From positions 188,255 to 252,254 of the forward strand of contig NZ_SJSN01000004.1 in NCBI RefSeq assembly GCF_004331675.1: a DNA stretch of 64,000 nt. The letters are read 5' to 3'. The number at the start of each line of letters is the position of its first letter. Within the stretch, counting starts at the first letter, position 1. The stretch comes from Pedobacter frigidisoli. Its GTDB lineage: Bacteria; Bacteroidota; Bacteroidia; Sphingobacteriales; Sphingobacteriaceae. The notes under the pieces are model-generated. The model had not been told where the DNA came from, made no database searches, and saw only the letters and a program-made list of their open reading frames with translations. The position numbers and the translations under genes are program-made. Below are positions 25,187-35,568 of the stretch, in pieces.

Positions 25187-25726
25187 ATGAAATTTTTAAA
25201 AGTCTTTATCGGTATTATTGTCGTACTGGCGGTAATTATTTTAGTGGGCGCCATGTTTCTCCCAAAAACCTATTCAGTAAGTCGTTCAACTACTATCAAT
25301 GCACCAGATAGCGTTATCTACAAAAACATCGCAGATTTCAATGAATTCTACAAATGGAATCCTTGGGCTAAAATGGAACCAACTGCCGAAACTAGCTTTT
25401 CAGGCTCGCCCATCACACCTGGTCATCAATATAATTGGAAAGGCAAGGAAACAGGTTCGGGTTACATGAAAATAAAATCATTAACACCAAATAAAAATGT
25501 AGATGTTGAGTTGAAATTCATTGAACCTTTCGAAAGTTTAGCCGATACAAAATTTGATATCACCCCAGAAGGAAGCGCCAATAAAGTAACTTGGACCATG
25601 AGCGGAGAAAACAACATCATCAGTAAGTGGATGTGCCTCGTAATGGGTGGAATGGACAAAATGATCGGCAAAGATTTCGAAAGCGGATTAAAATCATTAA
25701 AGGAGAAATCAGAGAAAGGAAATTAA
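25187..25726 (+). CDS. SRPBCC family protein with N-terminal membrane anchor
   Basis: 179 residues. One N-terminal transmembrane helix (VFIGIIVVLAVIILVGAMFL), then an SRPBCC/polyketide-cyclase-like ligand-binding domain: SVSRSTTINAPDSVIYKNIA, FNEFYKWNPWAKMEP, GSGYMKIKSLTPNKNV, and a C-terminal long helix. It belongs to a broad group that binds hydrophobic ligands; the specific role is unknown. Followed by a T-tailed hairpin. Confidence 0.85.
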   Translation: MKFLKVFIGIIVVLAVIILVGAMFLPKTYSVSRSTTINAPDSVIYKNIADFNEFYKWNPWAKMEPTAETSFSGSPITPGHQYNWKGKETGSGYMKIKSLTPNKNVDVELKFIEPFESLADTKFDITPEGSANKVTWTMSGENNIISKWMCLVMGGMDKMIGKDFESGLKSLKEKSEKGN

Positions 25727-25744
25727 AATAATTCAATCTTCATT

Positions 25745-25776
25745 AGCCTTTCAAATATGTTGAGTGGCTTTTTTTT
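25745..25776 (+). terminator. Terminator after the SRPBCC gene
   Basis: AGCCTTTCA (25745-25753) against TGAGTGGCT (25761-25769), with a two-base mismatch inside the stem, followed by a run of seven T. Confidence 0.6.
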
Positions 25777-25894
25777 GTCCCCATTTTTAGCTCACTCAAA
25801 CAATTGTATCTTTACTACGTTAAAAAATCATTAAAAGCGATTTCTATTGGATATAGATTTTGTATTCCCCTAATTTTTAGATTACTTGCCATAG

Positions 25895-26572
25895 ATGAAC
25901 TTATTACTCGTAGAAGATGAGCCAAATGTAGTTTCCGTAATTTCGAGAGGCTTAACAGATGAGGGTTTCAGCGTTAGTGTTGCACCCGATGGCTTAATCG
26001 GTAAAAAAATGGCACTAGAAAATCAATTCGATTTGATCATTCTCGATATTATGCTTCCTGGAATAAATGGTTTAGAGCTTTGCAAAATCATTAAAGATCA
26101 AAAGGCCAATACACCAATTATAATGCTTACCGCACTCGGAACAACAGAAAACGTGGTAAATGGCTTGGATAATGGTGCTGATGATTACCTCGTAAAACCA
26201 TTTAAATTTGCTGAGCTTTTTGCCAGAATTAGAATGCTACTAAGGCGATATAGTGGAATATCCTCTCAAGATCAAGTAATTAATGTTGCAGATTTGCAAA
26301 TCAACCTGAGTGCTAAAACCGTAAGCAGAAATCAGCAGGAATTAATACTTACGGCAACAGAATATCGCTTACTCGAGTATATGGCCAAAAATAAAGGCAA
26401 AATCCTTTCTCGGATAGATATTTTAGAAAGCGTTTGGGATATAGATTTCAACCTCGGAACCAACGTGGTAGATGTTTATGTAAATTATCTCCGTAAAAAA
26501 GTCGATAAAAACTCAGATCAGAAACTTATTCATACCGCAGTTGGGTTAGGTTACGTTTTAAAAGATAAATAA
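25895..26572 (+). CDS. OmpR-family response regulator
   Basis: 225 residues. The receiver domain has acidic E7/D8/E9 (LLVEDEP), phospho-acceptor D51 (LIILDIMLPG), and K in DDYLVKPFKFAEL. The C-terminal winged-helix DNA-binding domain includes LTATEYRLLEYMAKNKGKI and NVVDVYVNYLRKKVDK. Its stop codon overlaps the ATG of the next gene by one base, so it pairs with that kinase. Target genes are not evident. Confidence 0.94.
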   Translation: MNLLLVEDEPNVVSVISRGLTDEGFSVSVAPDGLIGKKMALENQFDLIILDIMLPGINGLELCKIIKDQKANTPIIMLTALGTTENVVNGLDNGADDYLVKPFKFAELFARIRMLLRRYSGISSQDQVINVADLQINLSAKTVSRNQQELILTATEYRLLEYMAKNKGKILSRIDILESVWDIDFNLGTNVVDVYVNYLRKKVDKNSDQKLIHTAVGLGYVLKDK

Positions 26573-27927
26573 TGGGAATCGCCAAGAAAATTACCTTGCT
26601 TTTTGCCATCCTTTCGGCAGTAATTATTTCTTTGTTAAGTGGTTTTGTTTGGTACTTCTCTAATGAGTTTGCATTCGAGGATTTCTATAAAAGATTAGAA
26701 GCTAGGGTAAACATTGCTGCCCAGATAAAGCTGTACGAAGATGATAATAACGATGTTATTGCCAAAATGCGTAATCAATATTTAGAGCGTCTTCCATCAG
26801 AAAGAGAATTTATAATTGAAGCTGGAAACACCAAAAATGGTATTGATCGCGAACTGCCTGCAAGCTTTTATAACAGAATTAAAGCGGGATATACAGCCCG
26901 TTACCGTGTAGAAAACCATTTTTATGCCGGTAAATTCTTCAAAAACGAAAAGCAGGGCTATATCGTAATTATTTCTGCTAACGATCCTTTTGGTTTTCGC
27001 GAACTCAAGGATTTACAGAAGATTTTAATTATCGGCTTCTTTCTTTCTGTAATTTTATCTTTCGTTGTCGGATGGAAATTTTCCAATTACATGCTGGTAC
27101 CCTTACGAAATGTGATTAAAAGCGTAAAAAAGATTAAGGCCGAAAATTTGCACATGCGCTTAGATGTTAAAAAAGGTAGCGATGAAATGTCTCAATTGGC
27201 AGAAACCTTTAACAACATGCTTAACCGCTTGGAAACTGCTTTTGAAACACAAAATAATTTTATCAGCAATGCCTCTCACGAACTTCGAACGCCATTGACC
27301 ATTATCAGCGGCGAAGTAGAACTGGCTATGAAAGCTAATGATGATGCTCAAAAACAGCATCTTGCGCTAGTAAAAATTAAAGATGAGGCCGAACGTTTAG
27401 AACATATTTTAACCAGTCTTTTAGGCTTGGCGCAATCTGGTTTCAACGGTAAAAATCAGCCTTGGGAACTGGTTAGAATGGACGAGTTACTCTGGGAAAT
27501 TAAAGCTTCTGTTAATCAGGTTCACCCAGATAGTAAAATTGAAATAGATTTCGATAAGCTTCCTGAAGATGATCAACTGCTAAATTTAAGGGTTAATAAA
27601 AACCTAGTTAAGCTTGCCATATCCAACATCGTAAGTAACGCCTGCAAATATTCGAACGATAAACTAGTAAGGATTAGCTTAGAAAGTAATGCCAATATGT
27701 TGTCAATTGCCATAACCGATCAAGGCATTGGAATACCTCAAACTGATATCCAGCACATTTTCGAGCCTTTTTATAGAGCGTCTAACACCAATAATTTTAA
27801 GGGTTATGGTGTCGGCTTGCCCCTATCCCTAAATATTATCCGATTACATCGAGGCAGCATTGCCATAAAATCGCAAGAGGGTATTGGTACCGAGATTAAG
27901 ATTCTATTGCCCACAAAACTCCCCTAG
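26572..27927 (+). CDS. Sensor histidine kinase
   Basis: 451 residues. Two transmembrane segments (about 8-28 and 150-168) flank a ~120-residue periplasmic sensor. A HAMP domain follows, then the phosphorylated H236 in NFISNASHELRTPLTIISGE. The ATPase domain has the N-box ISNIVSNACKYSND, the G1 box ITDQGIGIPQ and GYGVGLPLSLNII. It is a HisKA-type inner-membrane kinase, translationally coupled to the upstream regulator (stop/start overlap). The signal sensed is unknown. The cluster resembles metal- or envelope-stress systems but this cannot be decided. Confidence 0.94.
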   Translation: MGIAKKITLLFAILSAVIISLLSGFVWYFSNEFAFEDFYKRLEARVNIAAQIKLYEDDNNDVIAKMRNQYLERLPSEREFIIEAGNTKNGIDRELPASFYNRIKAGYTARYRVENHFYAGKFFKNEKQGYIVIISANDPFGFRELKDLQKILIIGFFLSVILSFVVGWKFSNYMLVPLRNVIKSVKKIKAENLHMRLDVKKGSDEMSQLAETFNNMLNRLETAFETQNNFISNASHELRTPLTIISGEVELAMKANDDAQKQHLALVKIKDEAERLEHILTSLLGLAQSGFNGKNQPWELVRMDELLWEIKASVNQVHPDSKIEIDFDKLPEDDQLLNLRVNKNLVKLAISNIVSNACKYSNDKLVRISLESNANMLSIAITDQGIGIPQTDIQHIFEPFYRASNTNNFKGYGVGLPLSLNIIRLHRGSIAIKSQEGIGTEIKILLPTKLP

Positions 27928-28350
27928 GTTTAAATTTATCTTTACATTATTTTTTTGAAAATTAATGGTTCGGTAGTTCTTAGGATTATACAGTCCCGCC
28001 ATTCGCTTTACACCAATGAAAAATTGGTATGTTCGCTACTCTCGGGTTTAGGCACAACGGCTTGCCACCCAAACGTTAAGGAAAGCACTAATTGGCCACC
28101 TAGCCCTGGGTGCAGCGGTACCCTGCAGCAAGGAAGCATGACGAAGCGAAGCGTACAAGCGGAACACAGGAACTAATTTTAATTTTTCGTATAAGCCTTG
28201 CGCTTCAAAAAAATCTCACAGAATTACTCCCTTAAGCTCTTTAATTAAGTAAATTCTAATCTCATTTTAATCTCCCTCTTATTTCGCTGTAATAACATCG
28301 GGCTAAACTTGTATAAATAATTAATCAAATCATTTAAACAAGATAAGGCC
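27928..28350. repeat. Gene-free 423 bases with palindromic element copy B
   Basis: About 27965-28173 is a member of the dispersed palindromic family: CAGTCCCGCCATTCGCTTTA near its left, CTCGGGTTTAGG inside, and GAAGCGAAGCGTACAAGCGG on the right. The remaining ~170 bases before the Usp-like gene hold no clear promoter. A 73-codon frame over the element (27955-28176) is not a gene. Confidence 0.6.
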
Positions 28351-28848
28351 ATGAAAACAATACTAATTCCAACGGATTTTAATCTAGAAAGTACCAAAAT
28401 TATCGATGCGCTTGTTCAGAACCAACCAAATGAAACTTTGAATATCATCTTTGTACATGCTTTTAAGTTATCGGATTCTATTACAGATATGTTAATGTTG
28501 AGTCGCAGAAGCCGCGATTACGAAAATGTGAGCGATGAATTTTATCAGCAACTTAACCAATCTAAATCAAAATACTCAGCTAAAATAAATACAATTGGCA
28601 TTGAATATTTCTATGGTAGTACGGTTGCAGCATTTAAAAACTTTATTGAGGCTTTCGATGTAGAATGTGTTGCTTACTTAAAAGGCTACACTTTTAAACC
28701 TATTAATAAATTCAGCATCGATCCAAAATTCTTAACTGCCCGTTGTGGCTGTGAGGTGTTGGAGTTAAACATCATGACGGTTCATTCATCTGAAAACCTT
28801 ATCGATACAAAAATACAGGAAGCAATTTTGCAAGAAGCAAATGCTTAA
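28351..28848 (+). CDS. Universal-stress-protein-like protein
   Basis: 165 residues. The N-terminus MKTILIPTDFNLESTKIIDA and the alternating strand/helix pattern fit the Usp fold, but the ATP-binding G-x2-G-x9-G motif is not evident near the C-terminus (RCGCEVLELNIMTV). It is probably a divergent, non-ATP-binding member. The bestrophin gene follows after 25 bases on the same strand, so the two likely share a transcript. Confidence 0.65.
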   Translation: MKTILIPTDFNLESTKIIDALVQNQPNETLNIIFVHAFKLSDSITDMLMLSRRSRDYENVSDEFYQQLNQSKSKYSAKINTIGIEYFYGSTVAAFKNFIEAFDVECVAYLKGYTFKPINKFSIDPKFLTARCGCEVLELNIMTVHSSENLIDTKIQEAILQEANA

Positions 28849-28873
28849 TTAATCAACATTAAAAATTTATACC

Positions 28874-29800
28874 ATGCTGTTACGAAATAATATTCCGCTC
28901 ACCTATATATTCGGAAAGATTAAAAAAGAACTACTTTTTGTTATCGCCTACTCAGTTGGTATTGTAGTTTTATATCAGAATTTTCATGTTACACGTATTT
29001 CCATTCCTGTTGCGGTACCTGCATTATTAGGAACAATAATTTCACTTCTGCTGGCATTTCGTTCTAACCAAGCGTACGATAGATGGTGGGAGGCTCGGAT
29101 TCTTTGGGGTTCCATAGTTAACGATTCCAGAACCGTCTCCCGCCAAATATTGTCTTTCGTAGAAAACCCTTACAATTTGGATGAGGTGGAAGCTTTTAAG
29201 GAGCGCTTTATAAAAAGACAAATTGCTTGGTGTTATGCCTTAAGTCAATCTTTACGCGGTTTTAACCCTCGAAAAGGATTAGAGGAATATGTATCGGCAG
29301 AAGAAATTGCATTCATCAAAAGGCGAAAAAATGTTACCGTGACCATATTGGAGCTCCATGCAATGGATTTGAAAAAAGCATTGAACGAGGGATGGATCAA
29401 TAAATATCAACAAATAGAAATTGATAAGACCCTAACAGGTTTGTGTAACCATATGGGTGGCTCAGAAAGAATCAAGAATACTGTTTTCCCTGTAACCTAC
29501 AGTAAGTACATCAATATGTCTATCCATTTGTTCATCGTTTTATTGCCTTTTGGCTTGATAGAATATTTCGGATTCATGGAAATTCCACTAGTTGTGGCGA
29601 TAGCGGCATTCTTTTTATTGGTTGAGAAAATGGCTGTTCATCTTCAAGATCCATTTGAGAACAAACCTACAGATACTCCAACAACAACAATTTGCAGAAC
29701 AATTGAAAGAGACCTTTGCCAAATGTTGGATGATAATAAGACTTACGAGGACAAACCTCAAACAGAATTGGCGCCGGTTGGCTCTTATTATATTCTGTAG
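28874..29800 (+). CDS. Bestrophin family (UPF0187) anion channel
   Basis: 308 residues. The bestrophin signature is IPVAVPALLGTIISLLLAFRSNQAYDRWWEAR (across residues 39-70), then WGSIVNDSRTVSRQIL. Four hydrophobic segments are visible, two early and two late (IHLFIVLLPFGLIEYFG, VVAIAAFFLLVEK). Bacterial homologues form pentameric inner-membrane channels. It is complete and ends in a Pro/Thr-rich tail. Cotranscribed with the Usp-like gene by position. Confidence 0.92.
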   Translation: MLLRNNIPLTYIFGKIKKELLFVIAYSVGIVVLYQNFHVTRISIPVAVPALLGTIISLLLAFRSNQAYDRWWEARILWGSIVNDSRTVSRQILSFVENPYNLDEVEAFKERFIKRQIAWCYALSQSLRGFNPRKGLEEYVSAEEIAFIKRRKNVTVTILELHAMDLKKALNEGWINKYQQIEIDKTLTGLCNHMGGSERIKNTVFPVTYSKYINMSIHLFIVLLPFGLIEYFGFMEIPLVVAIAAFFLLVEKMAVHLQDPFENKPTDTPTTTICRTIERDLCQMLDDNKTYEDKPQTELAPVGSYYIL

Positions 29801-29900
29801 CAACCTTAATTCTTAGTTCTATTCTGTTTGGAATAGTTAGTTAGTGCCAAGTCTTCTCTCTGGATGGAGAGAAGCTTTAATGGCATTTATAGTGATGACT

Positions 29901-29937
29901 AAAGGCCATTCGAGAAAAATTTAGAATGGCCTTTTTT
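29901..29937 (+). terminator. Terminator after the bestrophin gene
   Basis: AAAGGCCATTC (29901-29911) pairs with GAATGGCCTTT (29924-29934) and is followed by further T to 29937. A second, smaller hairpin (CTTCTCTC/GAGAGAAG) lies at 29853-29874. Confidence 0.8.
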
Positions 29938-29944
29938 GATTATT

Positions 29945-30400
29945 TTATTGATTTATCATTATCGAATGGCTACCATCTGGATTAACTACTATAGAAGTCG
30001 CTCCATTATTTATAACAGTAGAATGTGTACCATTTGAATTAACTATGGTAGATGTATTACCATTTTTTATCACTGTAGAATGTGTTCCATTGGCATTTAC
30101 AATAATGGCTGTATTTCCGTTATCTATAACAGTAGAATGAGTTCCGTTCGAATTTACAATAGTAGAGGTGTTGCCGTTATTAATTACAGTAGAATGTGTT
30201 CCATCTGAATTTACAATTAAAGCTGTGTTTCCATTCTTGACTACAGTGACTGGAGTAGCATTAGCATTTACCTTTACGGATGCTATGAGTTTACTAACCT
30301 TTAAAACTGTTGTAGCATGATTTAACTTGTGCGGTTTGTGCTGTGCGCTGGCAAACTTCGAGCCTGCCAGCAGCAAAAAGATAATGAGTGTCTTTTTCAT
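29945..30400 (-). CDS. Secreted protein with 19-residue tandem repeats
   Basis: 151 residues. Residues 1-19 are a signal peptide (cut after ASA). Residues 59-151 are four full and one partial copies of a 19-residue unit, consensus TSTIVNSNGTHSTVINNGN (59-77, 78-96, 97-115, 116-134, 135-151); a half unit precedes at 48-58. Each unit is itself two similar halves (TIVNSNG-TH and STVINNG-N). Alternating Thr/Val/Ile strands and Asn-Gly turns suggest a beta-solenoid or amyloid-like stack, exported from the cell. I do not recognise the family. The repeat length recalls curlin but the residues differ. Confidence 0.75.
   Translation of the reverse strand: MKKTLIIFLLLAGSKFASAQHKPHKLNHATTVLKVSKLIASVKVNANATPVTVVKNGNTALIVNSDGTHSTVINNGNTSTIVNSNGTHSTVIDNGNTAIIVNANGTHSTVIKNGNTSTIVNSNGTHSTVINNGATSIVVNPDGSHSIMINQ
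29948..30226 (-). repeat. 57-bp tandem coding repeats
   Basis: Encodes the five 19-residue units of the secreted repeat protein. Copies vary at synonymous sites (ACCATTTGAATT, CCATTGGCATT, CCATCTGAATT variants), so they are not very recent duplicates. Confidence 0.75.
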
Positions 30401-30457
30401 TTTGATTTTATTTGTGTGTAAATAAATCTAAGAAAAATACATCATAAATTTCGATGC

Positions 30458-30499
30458 AAAAAAAACCCCACCTCAAGTCTTTAACTTGATGTGGGGTTT
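30458..30499 (-). terminator. gyrB terminator
   Basis: ACTTGATGTGGGGTTT (30484-30499) pairs with AAACCCCACCTCAAGT (30463-30478) with one mismatch; on the minus strand eight T follow. It lies 38 bases after the gyrB stop. Confidence 0.85.
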
Positions 30500-30537
30500 A
30501 CATATTTCACTTTTATCTTCTGAGCTTCCAGCTCAAA

Positions 30538-32499
<1,962 letters not shown>

Positions 32500-32520
32500 T
32501 TAATTAAAAACTATAAGGAT

Positions 32521-32528
32521 CAAAAATA
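32521..32528 (-). promoter_or_regulatory. Possible gyrB -7 box
   Basis: Reads TATTTTTG on the minus strand, 24 bases before the ATG. No -33 TTTG at the right spacing. Confidence 0.45.
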
Positions 32529-32621
32529 CGGAAATTTTGGCAATTAAACTAATATGTGGATAAGTTTTGAGGTGCTGGTAACTTGCAGATAAAACGCATT
32601 ACAAGCAGTTTAAATAAGGTT

Positions 32622-32891
32622 TTGGAAAGCAAAACCTGCGTTTCAATTTACTGTTAGTCCCGCTGTGCATTACAAGGCCCGAAGAAGAATCGGGCGCTTT
32701 CCATTTCCATCGGGTTTATTTAACAAAACTAGTAGTCATTGGGCTAGTTCTGCACCCTGCAACCGCAAATTTTTGGGTAAGCTGTGCCACCTAAACCCGA
32801 CAAAAGCGAGCACGACTCCCGATTTTTCTTGGGAGAAGTAAAGCGGTTGGCGGGATAAGCTTTAAAATGGAATGCTGCAATTGCTTTCCAA
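32622..32891. repeat. Palindromic repeat element, copy C (most complete)
   Basis: 270 bases bounded by perfect 11-bp inverted repeats: TTGGAAAGCAA at 32622-32632 and TTGCTTTCCAA at 32881-32891. Inside, GTCCCGC faces GGCGGGAT, ATCGGGCGCTTTCC faces GGGAGAAGTAAAGCGG, and CATCGGGTTTA faces TAAACCCGACAAAAGC, so the single strand would fold back along its length. No coding capacity. It occupies most of the 523-base gap between gyrB and the OmpH-like gene. Confidence 0.75.
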
Positions 32892-32969
32892 GTAATAATA
32901 AGCATATAAAGTTCGTTAAACTATTTATAAACAATTATTACCGAAAAGTTTACGCATCAAAAGTATTTA

Positions 32970-32999
32970 TTGCATACTTAATTATCATTTTTATCTTTG
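32970..32999 (+). promoter_or_regulatory. Promoter of the OmpH-like gene
   Basis: TTG at 32970-32972, 19 bases, TATCTTTG at 32992-32999: a good match to the Bacteroidota consensus, 20 bases before the ATG at 33020. Confidence 0.75.
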
Positions 33000-33019
33000 C
33001 TGAAATTTATTAAACAATA

Positions 33020-33619
33020 ATGGAAAGAAGAACCTTTAAAACCTTTGGTTTATTTGCATCAGCTGCACTAATCACAGCTTTTTCTGCATGTCAAAACAAA
33101 GACGCTAAAACAACTGAAACTAAAAAAACAGATAGCACTACAGCCGCAGTTTCTCCAGCAGAGAAAATTGTATTCGTTAACTCTGATTCTTTGTTAACGA
33201 AGTATGAATATTTTAAAGATCTTAAAGTGAAATTTGAGGGTAAAACTAAAAATGCACAATCAGATATGCAAGCTAAAGGACAAGCATTTCAAAGAGAAGT
33301 TGCTCAATACCAACAATCTGCACAAACTTTATCTGCAGATCAACGTAAGGCAACCGAAGAACGTTTAGCTCGTAAACAACAAGAATTACAAACCTACCAA
33401 CAAAATGCTGGTGGTGCTTTGCAAAATGAGCAGGCTACAGAAAACGAAAAACTTTACGATAAAGTTGCAACCTATTTAAAAGGTTATGCTAAAGAAAAAG
33501 GCTATAAGATGGTTTTAACTTATTCTAAAGCAAACAGTGCAATTTTATTTGCAGATGAAAGCTTAGATGTTACATCTGAAGTTATTAAGGGATTAAACGC
33601 TGAATACAGCAAAAAATAA
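33020..33619 (+). CDS. OmpH/Skp-like periplasmic chaperone (lipoprotein)
   Basis: 199 residues. The signal peptide with lipobox FSAC puts the lipidated Cys near residue 24. A Thr/Lys-rich linker follows, then the OmpH/Skp domain: KIVFVNSDSLLTKYEYFKDL, a long Gln/Ala/Lys-rich coiled coil (residues ~75-150) and YAKEKGYKMVLTYSKANSAI. Skp holds unfolded outer-membrane proteins in the periplasm. Lipidation is a Bacteroidota variation. Good promoter upstream, terminator downstream: a single-gene unit. Confidence 0.9.
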   Translation: MERRTFKTFGLFASAALITAFSACQNKDAKTTETKKTDSTTAAVSPAEKIVFVNSDSLLTKYEYFKDLKVKFEGKTKNAQSDMQAKGQAFQREVAQYQQSAQTLSADQRKATEERLARKQQELQTYQQNAGGALQNEQATENEKLYDKVATYLKGYAKEKGYKMVLTYSKANSAILFADESLDVTSEVIKGLNAEYSKK

Positions 33620-33641
33620 TCTTATTAAAATAAATAATGAG

Positions 33642-33671
33642 AATGCCCCGTTAATCGGGGCATTTTTTTTG
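33642..33671 (+). terminator. Terminator after the OmpH-like gene
   Basis: AATGCCCCG (33642-33650) and CGGGGCATT (33656-33664) over loop TTAAT, then a run of T. It ends 15 bases before the next ATG. Confidence 0.85.
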
Positions 33672-33685
33672 CTTTAATATTTACA

Positions 33686-34168
33686 ATGGAAAACGAAAAT
33701 CAACACGAAGAATTTATGCGCATAGCCATTGCGCTATCTATAGAAAATGTAAGCGAAAACATTGGCGGTCCTTTTGGTGCGGTGGTTGTAAAAGACGGTA
33801 AGTTAATTGCTAAATCGGCAAATAAAGTAACTACAACTAACGACCCAACGGCACATGCTGAGGTTTCGGCTATTCGATTGGCTTGCCAGGAATTAAATAC
33901 TTTCGATTTAAGTGGTTGTGTAATTTACACCAGTTGCGAGCCATGTCCAATGTGTTTGGGCGCAATTTATTGGTCGCGGATTAAAACCATTTATTATGCC
34001 AATACCAAAGCAGATGCTGCGAAAATTGGTTTCGATGATCAATTTATTTACGAGGAGCTAGATAAACCAATGGAGAAAAGGACTTTACCCGTAGTGCAAA
34101 TGATGAGAGACGAGGCCATCGAGGCTTTTAAACTTTGGGAAACCTCACCTATGCGAATACAATATTAG
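33686..34168 (+). CDS. guaD: Guanine deaminase (CDA-type nucleoside deaminase fold)
   Basis: 160 residues. The zinc site is H57-A-E59 in AHAEVSAIRLACQEL with C84 and C87 in YTSCEPCPMCLGAIYWSRI. The C-terminal part (ADAAKIGFDDQFIYEELDKP, then ...AFKLWE) is the swapped-tail type of Bacillus GuaD rather than TadA. It turns guanine into xanthine and ammonia. Located right after a terminator; EcsC follows 52 bases on. Confidence 0.87.
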   Translation: MENENQHEEFMRIAIALSIENVSENIGGPFGAVVVKDGKLIAKSANKVTTTNDPTAHAEVSAIRLACQELNTFDLSGCVIYTSCEPCPMCLGAIYWSRIKTIYYANTKADAAKIGFDDQFIYEELDKPMEKRTLPVVQMMRDEAIEAFKLWETSPMRIQY

Positions 34169-34220
34169 TTTGCTTTTGAAACAAATGAGGTTAAGCAAAC
34201 GTCTGATATAAAAAAGGGCT

Positions 34221-34991
34221 ATGACTTACGAACAAAAAATAACGAGTGAGATGGACTTTTGGAGATTTAAGATCTTACAAAAACCATCACTTTTTAGTAA
34301 GGTTACCGACAAGGTTCAGAAAAAAATAAATAGCTACATACCCGATAAAGTCCATAACGCAATTACTGTAGCAATAAAGCAAATGGTAAAAGCTGTACTT
34401 TTCGGATCAACTTTTACCACCTCCGAACCAATTATCGATTTAACTTTAATGCATCGCGAAGCATTGGTAAAAAAGAAAATCGAAAACTATAAAAAAACTG
34501 GTGCAGTCGAAGGTGGAATTACTGGAGCCGGCGGTTTCTTAATGAGCTTGGCAGATTTCCCATTATTACTCGGCATAAAAATGAAAATGCTTTTTGATAT
34601 CGCAGCAATTTATGGTTATGAAGTTAAGGATTACCGTGAACGCTTATTTATGCTTCACATTTTTCAGTTGGCTTTTTCTAGCAAGGAAGAAAGCAAAAAT
34701 GTGTTTATAAAAATGCAGGATTGGGACAACACAGCGCATCAGTTGCCAACAAATATCGATGAGTTTGATTGGCTTACCTTTCAACAACAATATCGAGATT
34801 ATATTGACCTGGCAAAATTAGCACAAATGCTTCCTTTTGTGGGTGCAGCTGTTGGTGCTGTTGCGAATTATAAATTGATTGAAAAACTGGGCAAAACAGC
34901 AATGATGAGCTATAGAATGAGGCATTTCAATTTGCAATATGCAGTTATAAGTAAACAGGAAACTGAAGACAAACAACTGCCTACTGATTAA
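34221..34991 (+). CDS. EcsC family protein
   Basis: 256 residues. The EcsC domain has GGITGAGGFLMSLADFPLLLGIKMKMLF (spanning residues ~93-120), YEVKDYRERLFMLHIFQLAF and LPFVGAAVGAVANYKLIEKLGK, with two hydrophobic Gly/Ala-rich helices. EcsC is associated with an ABC transporter in Bacillus, but here no transporter is adjacent. Biochemical function unknown. The last codons overlap the convergent S4 gene by four bases. Confidence 0.87.
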   Translation: MTYEQKITSEMDFWRFKILQKPSLFSKVTDKVQKKINSYIPDKVHNAITVAIKQMVKAVLFGSTFTTSEPIIDLTLMHREALVKKKIENYKKTGAVEGGITGAGGFLMSLADFPLLLGIKMKMLFDIAAIYGYEVKDYRERLFMLHIFQLAFSSKEESKNVFIKMQDWDNTAHQLPTNIDEFDWLTFQQQYRDYIDLAKLAQMLPFVGAAVGAVANYKLIEKLGKTAMMSYRMRHFNLQYAVISKQETEDKQLPTD

Positions 34992-35386
34992 TCTTCCTCA
35001 AACATTCCGCCAATTAAATCGTCGGTTTCTCTTCTATCTTTTTTGGTTGGGCGACCGGTTCCCCTATCACGTTTTAAGCTTGGAGCATGAAATGCAGATT
35101 TAAAGGCATGCGTCTCTTCAACAGGGGTTAAGTCCTTATATTTCGTTAAGGCAGTTGGCGAATCAGTTCTATTATAAGAGAATTCTACAACTTCGATAAT
35201 CTTCTTTTCTATCCCTTTTGATACTTGATAAACATCTCCAATTTTTACTATTGCCGAGGGTTTTATGTTTTGCCCCTTAAGTTTTATTCTTCCAGCTTTA
35301 CAGGCATCGGTAGCCAAACTCCTAGTTTTAAACAGCCTAATCGCCCACAAATATTTATCAATTCTAAGTTTTTCTGTTTCTCCCAT
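34988..35386 (-). CDS. S4-domain RNA-binding protein (Hsp15-like)
   Basis: About 132 residues from MGETEKLRIDKYL. The S4 domain covers residues ~6-60: RIDKYLWAIRLFKTRSLATD, CKAGRIKLKGQNIKPSA, KIGDVYQV. The basic tail is SLKRDRGTGRPTKKDRR. Homologous to heat-shock Hsp15 (HslR), which binds stalled 50S subunits. In-frame ATG at 35392 and TTG at 35395 are possible starts, but they touch the -7 box at 35393-35400, so I chose 35386. Confidence 0.85.
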   Translation of the reverse strand: MGETEKLRIDKYLWAIRLFKTRSLATDACKAGRIKLKGQNIKPSAIVKIGDVYQVSKGIEKKIIEVVEFSYNRTDSPTALTKYKDLTPVEETHAFKSAFHAPSLKRDRGTGRPTKKDRRETDDLIGGMFEED

Positions 35387-35392
35387 AAACAT

Positions 35393-35400
35393 CAAAAGTA
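35393..35400 (-). promoter_or_regulatory. -7 box of the S4-protein gene
   Basis: TACTTTTG on the minus strand, directly before the ATGs at 35392 and 35386; implies a nearly leaderless mRNA. Confidence 0.55.
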
Positions 35401-35404
35401 CATA

Positions 35405-35535
35405 ATTAGGTTAACTGTTTAAACTGATAAATCGGTTAATTGCTTAGGCTTTTTTCCAATTGTTAATCAATTTAAACAGCAACCAGTAACCCTTGTACAA
35501 AACAATTTAATCAATTAACCACTTAATAAGTAAAA
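35405..35535. repeat. AT-rich inverted-word region between divergent genes
   Basis: GGTTAACTGTTTAAAC and CGGTTAATTG on the left are answered by CAATTTAAACAGC and CAATTAACC on the right. The spacer must hold promoters for the S4 gene and dapD. Confidence 0.45.
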
Positions 35536-35568
35536 ATTGATTTATTTTGCGTAAAATTTAAAAACATC

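Noticed and set aside
27955..28176. 73-codon frame after the histidine kinase
   Set aside because: Lies over palindromic element copy B; no family-like pattern.
29948..30226. Regular 57-bp repeats as a possible CRISPR array
   Set aside because: No unique spacers; the repeats are in frame, encode a regular 19-residue unit and follow a signal peptide; no cas genes.
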